A stretch of DNA of 64,000 nucleotides from Pachyseris speciosa (Eukaryota; Cnidaria; Anthozoa; Scleractinia; Pachyseridae): NCBI GenBank assembly GCA_016490735.1, contig JAEMWC010001006.1, positions 165,001 through 229,000 on the forward strand. Direction: 5' to 3'. Below, one piece after another: positions 10,021 through 22,449 of this stretch (position 1 is the first letter of the stretch; each line of letters begins with the position of its first letter). The notes under the pieces are model-generated. The model ran no database searches. It had not been told where the DNA came from and saw only the letters and a list, made by a program, of their open reading frames with translations. Both the position numbers and the translations under genes were made by a program.

Positions 10021-11779
10021 ATCCAGCTGACTATGGTACGCGAGGACTGACAGTTGAGGAGTTAAGTGATAACGCATGCTGGTGGCATGGGCCAGCGTTT
10101 CTTAGTCAAGAAAATGACAACTGGCCTGAGCAGAGGTTTACAAGATCTGCAGAGACACTTGAGGAGCTGAAAGCTGAAGTCCGAGAACGAACGAGTTGTT
10201 CCCAACAAGACGTGCTAAGCAGTTTTGCGACCAACAGTCAAGAAGAAAGTCAGTGGCGGCTGGACCCTACCCGTTTTTCCAAATGGTACAGAACAAAACC
10301 AGCGAACAAGCTCGAATTTGGAACTTCCATGGTACGAGTACGAAGTTGGGTTCACCGATTCACAGACAATTGTCGAAAACCTGTTGAACAGCGCGCTACC
10401 GGAGAACTAACATGTGACGAATTGAAGAGAACGGAGAGTCGGATCATTAATGAAGCACAAAATGACGCATTTCCTGAAGAGATCAAGGCATTAGCCATTG
10501 GGAAAAAAGTTCCAAAGAAGAGTTCTATTCTCTCATTTACACCAATGGTTATTGACGGTATCCTACGCTCAGATACAAGACTCCGATATTCTAATGACCT
10601 AACAGATGAAATGAAGTATCCGATCATTCTACCAAAGAAACACCGTGTTACGGAACTGCTTGTAAAATATCATCATGAAACAGAAGGATATGAAATGGGC
10701 TTGAATTACACACTCAATCATCTTCGTGAGAAGTACGTGGTTGTACATGGAAGAGAAACAGTAAAGAAAGTGATCAGGGAATGTCCTGAGTGTCGGAGGA
10801 GATTCAGAGGAGTACCAGCTACGCAACAGATGGCTCCCCTACCTACAATACGATTAGAAGCTACCATGAAGCCATTTACCAACTGCGCAGTCGATTTTTC
10901 TGGACCATATTTAACAGTACAAGGTCGTGGGAAGGTTCAAGCTAAACGATACCTGTGTTTGTTTCTGTGCCTCCAAACACATTGTTGCCATGTAGAATTG
11001 GTATCGTCGTTGGATACAGATGGCTTCCTTAACGCCTTAACTCGCATGGTAGCAAGAAGAGGTTGGCCTCGGATATGCTGAGTGACAATGGCACCAACTT
11101 CATTGGTAGATGCAACGAAATCAATCAGTTAGTGGAGCAACTTGACCAAGAAAGGGTCGAAAGGATGACGTCTAACAAAGGCATTAACTGGCACTGGAAC
11201 CCACCGGAAGCTCCACATTTTGGAGGAGTTTTTGAACGAATGATCAGATCAGTCAAACGGGCTGTAAACGCGGTCCTAGGAAACGCAGACTTAAACGACG
11301 AAGAGTTGCAGACGATCTTTACTGGCGTGGAGAGCTTGATGAATTCCAGACCACTGACGCCGTTAAGCAGTGACCCCAACGACGAGCCTGCGTTGACCCC
11401 TAATCATTTTCTCATAGGACACATGGGTGGGGAATTGGCCCCTGAAAATGTAGACACAACAGCATTCAATCCACGTAGACGATGGAGACGTATCCAGGAA
11501 TTAGTTCGTCACGTTTGGAATCGCTGGATGAAGGAATATCTAACCAGCATCAGTACGAGAAAAAAGTGGCAGGAAAAGGAAAGAAATGTAAACAAAGGAG
11601 AAGTAGTCTTGGTGATAGACCCAAACACGCCAAGAAGACAATGGAAGCTGGGACGGATTGCGGAGACTTACCCAGGAACGGATGGCTTTGTCCGAGTCGT
11701 GGACGTTAAGACCACTGATGGAACATACAAAAGACCGATTTCGCGGATTTCTCCGTTGGAATTTCCAAGTTTAAAGTGA
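10021..11779 (+). CDS. pol: BEL integrase and DUF5641-type C-terminus (frameshifted)
   Basis: After the break near 9990 the polyprotein continues in another frame to 11081. It shows a zinc-binding H...H...CPECRRRF segment near 10660-10800 and the first catalytic Asp in FTNCAVDFSGPY. A second one-base break near 11073 moves to the frame 11063-11779, where SDNGTNF gives the second Asp and PHFGGVFERMIRSVK the Glu. A DUF5641-like tail follows (RRWRRIQELVRHVWNRW, KGEVVLVID, KLGRI), ending at TGA 11779, 31 bp before the purine tract. The order and length fit BEL integrases, and no other damage was noticed. Whether the two shifts are real or assembly errors is undecided. Confidence 0.9.
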
Positions 11780-11810
11780 CTTTGACATTAAAGTTTCCCA
11801 CGGAAAATCC

Positions 11811-11822
11811 GGGAGGGGGAAA
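11811..11822 (+). promoter_or_regulatory. Polypurine tract
   Basis: GGGAGGGGGAAA directly abuts the 3' LTR and would prime plus-strand synthesis. Confidence 0.85.
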
Positions 11823-12139
11823 TGTTGCGACCTTTTCTGCATTTACGGAAATGATAAAAAACTTTGAAAGAACTCAGTTGGCACTTACGCCCTGGCGCGC
11901 GCGCAGTTACAGACTTTGTTTCATTTCTATTGTTTCAATTTCAGGCGCGCGCGCTCATTGGTTAATTCAAATGATTTAAATTTTAATGGCGCAATTATGT
12001 TTTCTCGCGCGTACAAAAATAAAGTGGATTTGGGATTTTTGCGGAGTCGAACTGGCGTTGTATTTTTTCTTCGGATTTAAAAGGGGTTTTCTAATCGATT
12101 TTACGGACTTTGAGGGCTGTCGGGAAAACCGTCAGAACA
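11823..12139 (+). repeat. BEL 3' LTR (317 bp)
   Basis: Near-identical to 5630-5947, ending GTCAGAACA before the resumed ATT array. Confidence 0.93.
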
Positions 12140-13385
12140 ATTATTATTATCATTATAGTTATTGTTATTTTTATTTTTGCCAGATAGATCCCTAACCTAC
12201 ATACAGTATATATAGATTTCATTTATATTAAGTTGTTATACTTCTAATTTCAGTGAGGGTGTGGATTTTGATAAAATGCAGCTTACAAGCATAGCTAGTA
12301 TAATTTTGAACGGATTCTACCCGATCAAAATAAAAATAAAAAACATCAACGTGAGGGGAATTCTAAGTGCATTATAAATACAATAATTGCTCACCATCTA
12401 TTCAAATCATAGTTCTCATCACTTTATAATCATATATATCGTCAGCTCCTTTAATTTTCTTCAAGTAATCCTGAAATCAATTCTGAGGAATACCGCAGGA
12501 TTTAATATCTAAATCTGCAGAACCCCTCACACAGTTATGTTAAGTATTCCAGAATCGATTATTCGAAATAGCCTAATTATTGAGTTACAAAGTACTGTTC
12601 TACATGCACTCTAAGAAAGGGGTCATATATAACGTACAAAGGCGAGCCTATACGTACCTCAGAGTCATAACTTAGTGAGAAACGAACGCTATTGCTTTAA
12701 GTATGAATAAATCAGGTCTACAATTTAAAAAAGTCACATAGAGGAAACTTTCCTTTTATTTGGTTACCTTGGAACGTTTGCCACAAGGCCTCGCAGTGGC
12801 TCACGAATAAAGCCCCCAAGATGCATTTACAGGCGTGACAATGAAAGTAAAGGTTCGGAAAACGTCAAGGACTTACAGTCCTCTCTATATTTTAGCTAAG
12901 GTTATTACATAATTAAGAAGCAGTAGTCGCATAGAAAAGGACCAGGGAGTTTGTAGGTGACACTATAGTGGTAGTCCGGTTGGCTATAATGGGCCACTTT
13001 TTGTTACTGCTACTACTTTAGAGAGGATTACTCCGCTTTGCTGATTGTTTTTCGACCTTGGTGCCTCAACAGCGTTAAGAAATTTTTGCTCGTATCTCAT
13101 AGCACGTTCAGTTTACAATCGCAATGAGTCCTCGTAAAATTAAGGATTAAAGCCCTGGCTAAGCGATCACACATTTTCATCTAACATCTTCATTACTCAA
13201 AGATAACGCTGGGTGGCTAAACGCACAAACAATGTTTCACCAAACACTAGACAGAGTGAGTCCACAAAGCGATTTTTTGCGTATTATCGCTGACATTTCG
13301 TCTTTATGAAGTTCATTTGTTTGCTTTTTACCGCTGTGCACGTTTTGTTGGCTGGAATGGTTAAACGATGAAACATTTCTTCGTA
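12140..13385. other. Intergenic with one dispersed repeat
   Basis: No coding signal. Roughly 12650-12880 shares blocks with 51850-52060 (for example GGAAACTTTCCTTTTATTT, and a CGAACGCTAT motif before it), so it is an unclassified dispersed repeat. Confidence 0.5.
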
Positions 13386-13388
13386 TTA

Positions 13389-13794
13389 GGGCCTGTTCGC
13401 ACTACGCGAAATTTTGTTTGATTTACCAAAAAATCTGTCAACACGAAGCCATTTCTAGTGCGAACGATTTTTTGCACCCACCAAACTTTTTGCAAGCGCA
13501 ACGAAACTTCAAAGATTCCGTCGACTAACTTTGGAGGCTGTAAAAATTTTGTCAGGCGAGAAAATCCTTTGTTCGTTTACATCCATCCATCATTGGGTCA
13601 TCAAATTGATGACGGACTCCTTCAGTGTGGGTTTTGCGGGCGGTTGCCTTGCATTAGAGCCATCTGTCACTAAAAAAAAATTTCGCATCTTCATGTGCGA
13701 ACAGGATTACGAAAACAAAAAATTGGTGATTACAAAATTTCCACTTTTTTTGCAAACGCCAAACTCAAATTTTCGTCTTAGTGCGAACAGGGCC
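13389..13794. mobile_element. Harbinger-type MITE (406 bp)
   Basis: Terminal inverted repeats GGGCCTGTTCGCACTA and (reverse complement of the right end) GGCCCTGTTCGCACTA differ at one base. Flanking TTA (13386-13388 and 13795-13797) is a 3-bp duplication of the kind made by PIF/Harbinger transposases. No transposase inside; the open frames here are chance. Confidence 0.8.
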
Positions 13795-15285
13795 TTACCG
13801 CGAAATGTTGGATGAAAATGTTTGATCTTGATCAAACATGGAAAGCCATTATGCAATGTTCAGAGAAGTGGCTAAACGGTAAAACACGATGTTGGATGAA
13901 AATGTTTGATCGTTTTTCAATTGTTAACTTTGTTTTAGAACAAACATACGCGTCGTGTATTGGTTTCTTGTGATGTTTTAATGTTTTGAGGTTTTTGAAC
14001 CACGGACAATTTCTGTTGACTGCTCTAAACATAAAATATTGGCGCAAGGAAAGCCATGCGATGTTCCTCAATACCAGTCCAAAAAAAAAAGATAAATAAA
14101 AAAGATAAATAAAATAATCTTTGTATTGTTTCCGATTAAATGAAAACTAATTTAAAGTTGCACTTTATTGCATTTCGTACGCGTCATTTTTTTAGTACAA
14201 ATTTGCGTAGTTTGAAATTTACAGGAGGGCCAAATAATGCAACGTACTCATTTCTACCCGATAATCCAATACGTTTTTCAGCGACTTTGAGGATAAATCT
14301 CCTCAGCTAAACCATAATATGGGTATAAATCTCGCTTGCCTTAAGTTGAATGGCGGTCAAATCACGTTTGATTCCTATTGTTCCTTTGGCTGCTTTTTTG
14401 ACGTGCAAACATAACAAAAAATGGTAAATGTCTCACTCTGTGGTGACCCAAGTGTTTCTAAAATCCTACGGCAGTAGACACACGTACCCACTTGGGTACT
14501 TATTTTGTTTTCCTTAATTGACAGTGAGCGAGAAATATCTTTCGACTTTGGCAAATGGCGCAACCGCAAGCAAGGAAAGGCAAGGAAAGAGATCGACCTT
14601 TGGACAATTGACATTTGTTACCCTGTTGGTCCCTTGGAAAAACGCTTGGTGTTTTCTTTGTCGCTCAAAATGCTGAGGGTTGTTGGAGATCATAGAGGTC
14701 AGAAAAACGTCTGCTATGCAGCGTTCTATTTATTAGATAGCCTATTTTCAAAATTACACATGAGATGCTAATGACATGATCAACACTTAATGACCGTGTA
14801 TCACTCACTAATTCGTTATCACTGAAACGGAACATATTCATATTCCCAGAGTTTTCTTGATAGGAGGCTGGCGAATGAGATGTTTTCATAGCGCATATCC
14901 GGCAGCCCAAAGGGCCGCCAAGCGGAGCACCATACCTATAGAAACCCGTCAAATGTTGGTGTATTATCCTCTTACAGATTATATACTCACAAACCCGGTA
15001 ACTGGTTTTCCAGAAACCTTGAGTGATCCGGAAAACGTCAAAAACCTTAAAGACAACTACGTAAATGAAGGATTCGATATCAACTTTACTTTTTCTAACT
15101 GCTTTCAACCGAGAATTAACGCCAAATACACTTTTTCTACAAATACAAGACTTTTTCTGGAATCGGAATACGAAAAGGTTAAATTGAGATGGGTTTTTAG
15201 GTTGTAATGTACTTTCAACGGATATATTAAATATATACAAGGTGTGACACTTCGTTAGCTTAAAGGTAATAAAGGGGGTTATGTT
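13795..15285. other. Intergenic, no recognised gene
   Basis: Holds a repeated GTTGGATGAAAATGTTTGATC (13807 and 13892). There is also a 116-codon plus-strand open frame ending at 15207, whose last 80 residues look protein-like but match nothing I recognise, and the overlapping minus frame is even longer. No splice evidence is decisive. Confidence 0.35.
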
Positions 15286-15289
15286 CTAA

Positions 15290-15560
15290 AGAAACTGTGG
15301 TGCTGCGTCGGTAGGGGAGTGAAACACGAAAATTTGGTTGATCAACGGAGTTGATAATGTAATTTGACCACCGTACCGGGATTCAAAAAGCTGACGTTTC
15401 GAGCGTCACCCGTTCGCCAGAGCGAATCGAGGAATTCTGGGTTGTGTATGATATATATACAGAATGAGCTATGCTAATAGTGATAACATGGTAACATGAA
15501 AGACAGGAAGACATTAATTGAGTGAAAAGCGCCCGTTGATAACGTGGGGATTAAGAGTGC
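15290..15560. repeat. Probable Penelope-like element terminal repeat
   Basis: The block around GCTGACGTTTCGAGCGTCA, a self-complementary stretch followed by CCAGAGCGAATCGAGG, resembles the terminal repeats that accompany Penelope-like elements in marine invertebrates. That comparison is from memory; no RT lies beside it. Confidence 0.4.
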
Positions 15561-16788
15561 CGATTTGAAAACTGAATTTTTGCTTTAGATTTTTCCGGCT
15601 TTCCGTGGTACCTTAATGTTGGAAAGGCCGGTGATCGACATGTATTGTTTGGAATCGCTAAGGAGATTAAAATGCCGAGCGACTGGTTTGGATGCATCTT
15701 TGTCATGGTAGCCTGCATACCGTTCGATGCCTCGTGCTTTGTGCTCGGCCAAATAAACACTTATTGCAGGCTAACTTGGAGGACATACTTAGTCTGCAAT
15801 CAAACTGAGATAGCTGAAAAAAAAAAATAGAGATAAACTTGACCATCCACAAAGTTACCAACGACCGCCAACACAGAAAGTGAACAGAGCAGTAAGGGCT
15901 TATTGAACGGATAAAAACGCTTTTAACAGTTTCCTAAGGTATAAACGAGCTGGTATATCATTTAATTAAGAAGCAAAGGTGATTTGAAAAGTTACTAGAC
16001 TGCAAAACATCCATACTTTATTTTTGCGTTGGTCTAATGCGAGGTCTTCTGTCAAGCGAATCGGAAGGTCTGGAGCGAGAGTACCGACTGTTTCGCAGTT
16101 TAAAAAGTTTAATTTAGAAAACTGCATCTTGGAAACGAATGTGGTTAAATTCTATATTTTTAAGCGTCAAGATCATTCAAAAAAAAAAAAGTCACTCCCT
16201 CCGAGTTAAATAAGGTCGACGAGCTTAATGTTTTTTTTTTGTAAACAGAAGTAAATAATACAATAATAAGATTATTATTTTAATAAAGGACATTTTGCCT
16301 TAATATAATTTAAAATCCCATGCAGTAACATCTCATTCAAAATTCACTTATTCTCAGTAACTGGGTAGACAGTGAAGCATGCCTGAATTATGTATACTTT
16401 TTCACATCATAAAGTAATGCTGTTTTGTACAGGTTCAGATGTATTTGTATGAATTTGAAGCCCTGTATATTATGGTTTGCTTTTTTCTTGTCCAGATTTT
16501 TTTATCATCCCTTCCACCAAAAACAAGCATCACTCTAATGAACTACATATCAGTAATCATGACATGCTGTACTTCGAAATTATACAAGAAATAACAAAAA
16601 AAAGAAAAAAAAACAAAAACAAAAACAAAAACAACAACAAAAAAAAAAAAAAAACAGAAACCAAAAAAAATTAAAAAAAATTCAGTTGATTTTCACCTAA
16701 GTGAACCCTACTTTGCCACCCTGATCATGTTTAAGGTGATTTGTAGCTAATTGTAGTTTGTGTAAATGACAGAATATGATTGCAATCA
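15561..16788. other. Intergenic; A-rich tract and dispersed repeat
   Basis: 16597-16679 is an A-rich low-complexity tract. About 16135-16230 shares TATATTTTTAAGCG and a TAAATAAGGTCGA motif with 47850-47965, indicating a dispersed repeat. Nothing else is supported. Confidence 0.5.
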
Positions 16789-16926
16789 AACCTGTATCAA
16801 GCGGACAACATAGGAAGCAGACACCCTGTATTAAGTGGATACTTGCCAAGGTCCACTTCTTTCCTTTATTTACTAAATACCATCTCTAGAGAATTCCCCG
16901 AGGGTGTCTGCATATTATACAGGTTT
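16789..16926. mobile_element. Small TIR element
   Basis: Inverted ends AAACCTGTAT and ATACAGGTTT flank about 138 bp that also contain the loosely inverted AGCAGACACCCTG and GAGGGTGTCTGC. Likely a MITE fragment. Confidence 0.45.
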
Positions 16927-17271
16927 AACTGTATAGTATAACTGAAGCATATAATATACTTATCAGTATAATGACTGCAGTCAAGAGTTTTAATGAAAAA
17001 CATTGAACATAACATACACATTATTTCAGTGCAATTGCTTGTTTTAGTTTCGGGTGGTTGATGACCTAAGGCTCTTGGTCAACAAAATTAACATGGTTAA
17101 CAACCTTGACGTACCATTATGTAGCATCTTGAAGCTGACAATAGCATTAAAGAAAATGGAACAAGGTAGTATAGTTTGAACTAGGAAGATTATCCTTTAA
17201 ACAAATGAAATGATAATTACTTAGCAAACATGGTTTAATAACTATTGTGCCATGCAATTGATGACAGAATT

Positions 17272-17303
17272 ACCGTAAACTGCCACTTATACGCCCCTCT
17301 GGT

Positions 17304-17339
<36 letters not shown>

Positions 17340-18319
17340 TTTAATTCTTATATTACGTGCTTTCCATGAAATGATCAAGCGCGCATTACATAATTTCTAT
17401 CTATAATAATTTAATACAGGGTATCTAAATAATTATTAAAAATATACTATGATCAAATTGAAATATACAATATGTGTTAAGATACTAGTAATTATCGTGA
17501 CAATAAAAATCAACAAAAAGTGTTCCACGAGGGTAACAATAAAATAGTAGACACAGAAACCGAGGTAGCCATTTTCATGTTCATTAAAGGGTATCAACTC
17601 AAAAATATTTCTGTGTTACTCTTACCGTATGTTTAGGACTATTTTTAAATTATTAAAACTTTTAAGGAAAGGGGTCAAAACATCTATACGGTCAGAGTGA
17701 TGGATTTCAAAGCAGTTGCTCTGGCTTCAAATCCCATTCTGGCCGCTAGCTCGTTTGCCTCCTGCCAGTTGGGATTCTTATCATGTTGAGTTTTTTTTTC
17801 GCATTATTTCTTTCTGTCATCATTTGTGGCCACAATGGAAACTACTAAGCCATTAAAATGTTGTCAGTAATGTTATGAGATAGGTGGTGTCTTTGATCAC
17901 CTCCTACATCAGACAAAGTGAGTCCTCTCCAAAGAAAATTGTTATAACCAGTTCCCTAAGTGTGGAACATTAACTGCTGCTTATCAGCCCCCTCCCCCTT
18001 CCCCCCTCCCCAGTTACATGCCCCTCCGGCTATAGGTCCATCTACCTGTAAACAAAAAAATACATCTAATCATTAGCCCCCCCCCCTCCAGTTTTTCTTG
18101 TTTTGAGAGATATGAATTCAATTTATTATGACGTTTTGAAGCTTAATTAAAAGCAGTAAATGCAAAATATATTTTGATCAGCACTATTATAGCTTGTTTC
18201 AAAGTGCTTTTTGTATTCCGATTGTAAGCCCCCCTCACATATAAGGCCCTCCGTTAAGTCCTCCTAAAACTCCTTATGAAGATGTAGAAGCCCAGGACTT
18301 ATAAGCGGCAGTTTACGGT
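17272..18319. mobile_element. Non-autonomous TIR element (about 1.05 kb)
   Basis: The left end ACCGTAAACTGCCACTTATA and the right end CTTATAAGCGGCAGTTTACGGT are inverted copies with one internal mismatch. The interior has an ATA microsatellite (about 17307-17338), C-rich tracts near 17990 and 18080, and no coding capacity. Confidence 0.7.
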
Positions 18320-18612
18320 TTTCGCACCTTCAAATAAAGAAAAAGTGTTTCAAAACAAAAGAAAAAAATAATGGGTCTTTTCTTGACAAGGCATTCATCT
18401 GTTTAATTTTACCTGTGACTTGCATTTTAATGGATTCCAGTCATTAAAAATTATCCACCTGATATGGCGGATAGCAAGCCTCATAAAGTTCAGTGTAGCA
18501 TAAAAAAAATTAAATTACTCAGCTAGCTTGATTTTGGTCGATCAGTGTAACATCTCCCTGATAATATGTTTCTCTCTGTTTCTGGAAATATCTGACCAAA
18601 AGCTCTTAAGTT

Positions 18613-18773
18613 AGGGTCCGAAATTGCGCTTTCCTGGTCGCCAATGCGACTAAAAAATTTGAACTGGCGACCAGAATTTCACAACTGGTCGACCAGAATT
18701 TTTCATCTGGCGACAAAAAATTTTGGTTTAGTCGCCAGTTGGCGCCAATAGAAAAATGTTAATTTCGGACCCT
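18613..18773. mobile_element. MITE (161 bp)
   Basis: Perfect 13-bp inverted ends AGGGTCCGAAATT and AATTTCGGACCCT. The interior is itself partly palindromic, with repeated CTGGCGAC and GTCGCCAG. Confidence 0.75.
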
Positions 18774-18918
18774 GTAAGTACTAACACAAAGTTACTAAAG
18801 ACCTTAGAGCTGCCACTCTGCAAAGTCCTGACTTAGTGTTCAAAAAGCTGAACGATTTGGTAAAAATAACTTGATCAATCCTTTGTATATATGTTATTGA
18901 AGTTACAGTGTGTATTAT

Positions 18919-20285
18919 GCTTGTCCAAAAGGGGCTAAACATCAAGATGTATTTATTTACGTGAAGTTTTGTATATCTGTGTCATGATTACGGTAGATTA
19001 CATATGTCAAGATTTGCATACATCTAAAACATGATTTGAACATACATATCAAGGTTAATGTACACGTATCAAGATCCGCATGCAAGTACATCAAGTCTAA
19101 TAAATATTATTTTATCAAGTTCCTCATACACGAATTGACAATCGAATATTATATGAAAGTTGACATACCTACATCAAGATTCATATTTACATATCAAGAA
19201 CCTTACGTATGTATATCAAGATTTTTATGAAGTGCTAAGTCGTATGTTTGCCTGGTTACTTAGCTCAATAACAATCGCCCTAAAGCGGCCGGAGCCAAAG
19301 TACAGATCACATTCTACAGTTTACAGGTACAGGTCACTGTTTTATTGATTGGTAACTAAGTCAAACAGTTTCTTCTCAGTGTAAAGAAAAATTTGGGATA
19401 GTAATTATGGTTATGAGACACTTTTGGGCTTTATTTATCTGTAGCATGGTGACATGTATGTTGACCTGTGGAATGTGACCTGTACTTTAGCCCTGCCGCA
19501 CTAAAGCAGGTGAAACAAAGTGCAATGTCTCATGCAATACTGAACCTAAGACAATTTTTCGAGGAATTTCTAAGAAACTTCCGTGAAGCAATTGAAGGGC
19601 TAGCTGAACAGTCAGCAGTGTGAGCCAAATCAAGTGAATACCCTCTTCTATCATGATGGTGACTTTGAAATAACTTTTGGATTGATCTCAAGCTGACTTG
19701 TGTCACTTGGTTCCTCATATCAGTGTCTTGAAGACGTCAACGTACATACAAGAGTTTATTTTGAAGTCACAAAGATGACAGAGGAGGTATTTGTCGATTT
19801 TGGCTCACATTGCTGACCGTTCAGCCCTTCAATTTGCTTTGTGGAGGGTTCTTAGAAATTCCTCAAAAAAGTGCTTGACATTTGGTATTGCACGAGACAT
19901 TTCATTTTCTTTCACCTGCTTTAGTGCGATTGTTATTGAGCTAAGTAACCAGGCAAACATTTGACATATTACATCATGTAACAAATCTTGATATACACAT
20001 TTAATGAGGGTCTTCAATTATTCATGTATATAAAGTGCGTATCTTGATGTAGGTACAGTATGCAGACTTTCAAATAATATTCAATCCGTGTATGAGGTCC
20101 TTGATAAATATTTAGACTTGATATATTTGCACGCAGAACTTCCTATGTGTACATAAATCTTGGTATGTATGTTCAAATCTTGTTTTAGATGCATCCAAAT
20201 CTTGGTGAAAGTACTCTAATCTTGACACAGATACAAAACTTGATGTAAACAAGTGCGTCTTGTTGTTTGACCCTTTTGGACAAGC
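18919..20285. mobile_element. Fold-back element with long inverted arms
   Basis: The left arm starts GCTTGTCCAAAAGG (18919) and the right arm ends CTTTTGGACAAGC (20285). The arms stay alignable for several hundred bases with gaps, including the shared GCCTGGTTACTTAGCTCAAT (19249 and, inverted, near 19940). They carry many imperfect ATCAAGAT motifs. The inner part has two diverged inverted copies of a coding-like segment (HFFEEFL / QFFEEFL), on the minus strand at 20017-19829 and on the plus strand around 19500-19620. No transposase is recognised. Confidence 0.65.
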
Positions 20286-21735
20286 TAGTGTTTGCAGTGT
20301 GTGCTTTGCTTTCAAAAAATTACGTATAATTTACTCTCATCCTCTCATTTTTGTTTGAAGTTACAAGCTGCGATATATAAATATAAATCTCAGATTAAAT
20401 TTAACGTAAAAGCTTCACAGAATGGCACAAAAGATCCCAAAACAGTTTATTTAGGGACACTAATCATTCCTCCAAAGTGAGTGAATTAACAAATACAACA
20501 TGATAGAAATGCATATAACATCAAATGGAAAATCAGAAGAAAAAAAAATCCGAGTGGAACTGGGATTTTTTTCTGATGCATTTCTAACACTAATAATTGC
20601 AACAAGAAATGCTCAAGTGGCAAAGAATAACATAGAAATTAATGTGTTTAGGTCAACTGAAGCCATGTGGTAGTGAGCATTACTCCTTAAATCAACCAAA
20701 TTTACTAACTTTGAGCCAGGCAGACTGAGCAACCGTAGCCAGTTGTTTTGGCCTTGCTAAGCCACATCAGAATGGCATACCTGATAGATGGGTTTAAGGT
20801 TCCCTTTTAATAAAACAACCAAGTTGACCAGATTGATGAAGTAAGACTTTGAAATACATGCACATGCATTATTGTACCACTACAAACTTTGCAAGTGCCA
20901 TACATGTGCATTTTGCAGGCATAATCGTATACAACAGAAGTTGTCACAAGCTCTAAAAAAAATATTTTCTTCTTCTTGTAGGTTGCCAAAGATAAAGCAA
21001 TTATGGTTGCACTTCACCACTTAAAAGCCAAGACTATTTCAAGTGTATTGTCTAAAGTTCTGAATATAACTGTTAACAAAGTTTTGCATCTTGTTCAAAA
21101 CGCTTCAAGTAAAAGTGATTTCTTAAGGTCCTTGGGTGAGAGGGGCTTTACGATAATTTAATCACTGTAGATAAGGAGTCGTCAGATGGAGACAAATAGG
21201 TTGTTTCTATGCACGTCCTAGAAGGCTCCTGTAATTAATCTGTTTTTAGAAATAGATTTATTGTATTAAGCATTGATGAACATCACATGACTACTGGGAG
21301 ATACAAAAATATCTTGTGATAAAAAGATTTTCACTCCTTCCCTGTGCTCACTTGTGAAATATTTTCAACAAATTTGGTATCTCCATATGACCATAAAATA
21401 TCCTCTATTGACTGAACAATGAAATGGATTTAGCAGCAGTTATGAAGATTATACTGTTGACGTAAATTATTTAGATAATATCTTTTTACGAGAGCATTGA
21501 ACTGTTTTAAGCAGAAAGAAAAGTAATTTGTACCAAATGACGCGTGTTCATAATTGAAGCATTGTTTTGATGTTGTATTGATCACTGAACATTTCACTGA
21601 ACGTCATCGTCATCCATGGTGATGAAGAAAATTTCGACACAAAGATGGATTTTAAAAACTATGTCAAATAATCTTGCAATTAAAGTAAAGGAATGAAAAT
21701 GATGTTTCATTAACTGTTGCTGTCAAATGCTTCTC
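20286..21735. other. Intergenic, one hairpin
   Basis: No coding signal. AGAAAAAAAATCC and GGGATTTTTTTCT (about 20537-20575) form a stem around a short loop. Confidence 0.45.
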
Positions 21736-21774
21736 TGTGAAATCACTGTCGCTTTTTAGATTGGCAGGTTTTTA

Positions 21775-22060
21775 TATGGTCAAATCATTCCCCCTTTTCC
21801 TATTTACAAGCTTTTACACAGTAAAACAAGGCCCCCTTTTTCGATTTACAGGATTTTTCCAGAATAAAGCCAGGCCCCCTTTTTCGATTTACGGGATGTT
21901 TACAGAGTCAATCCAGACCCCCTTTATCGATTTACAGGATTTTTATAGAGTCAAGCCAGGTCCATTTTTTCGATTTACAGAATTTTTACAGAATCAAGCC
22001 AGGCACCCTTTTTCGATTTACAGCATTTTTACAGAGTCCAAGTAGTCCCCCTTTTTCGAC
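21775..22060. repeat. Minisatellite, about 42-bp unit
   Basis: Six to seven imperfect copies of a unit combining CCCCCTTTTTCGATTTACAG and a GGATTTTTACAGAGTCAAG-like half. The array keeps one frame open, giving an artefactual repetitive peptide with 14-residue periodicity. Degenerate TTTACAG motifs continue to about 22440. Confidence 0.75.
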
Positions 22061-22449
22061 ATGTTATTTACAGTAAATTTACAGCCTCACCTTTTCGGTT
22101 TACATGTTATTCACAGAGTATTTACAGCCTCCTTCTCTAGATTTACAGGTTTGCAGGTCAAATTCACAATGCATTTACAGGCTTTTTATATAATTCACAG
22201 GAACAATTTCCATGTTATTTACATAACGTCAACCCTTTGCTTTGAAAAATTCACTGTGTTTTGTGTATCATTTACATGTTTCACTTAAAATATTTAAAAG
22301 TTTTTTTTTACATGGGACTCCGGAAACATGTAAAATGGGAACAATAATGTAATTTATTCTTTACAGTCTCTTTTTGATGATTTACAGATTAATTACACGT
22401 TATTAACATACTATGTAAATCTTCAACATTTCCAGTCAAAGAAATTCTT

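Larger units (their letters stand above)
5630..12139 (+). mobile_element. BEL/Pao LTR retrotransposon, nearly intact
   Basis: Nearly identical LTRs (5630-5947 and 11823-12139) start TGTTGCGACC and end CA. The flanking five bases are ATTAT on both sides (5625-5629 and 12140-12144), a perfect duplication, although this lies in a repeat. A primer-binding site follows the first LTR and a purine tract precedes the second. The internal 5.9 kb encodes, in order, a coiled-coil Gag start, a DUF1759-type Gag core, CCHC knuckles, aspartic protease, reverse transcriptase with YMDD, RNase H, integrase and a DUF5641-type C-terminus, the order of BEL/Pao. High LTR identity implies recent insertion. Breaks are one in-frame TGA and two single-base frameshifts. 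Confidence 0.95.

Noticed and set aside
13458..13815. Overlapping 71- and 94-codon open frames
   Set aside because: They lie inside the Harbinger-type MITE and have no protein-family character.
14665..15240. 191-codon minus frame and the opposite 116-codon plus frame
   Set aside because: Opposite frames over the same DNA; neither shows a recognisable domain or a convincing splice structure.
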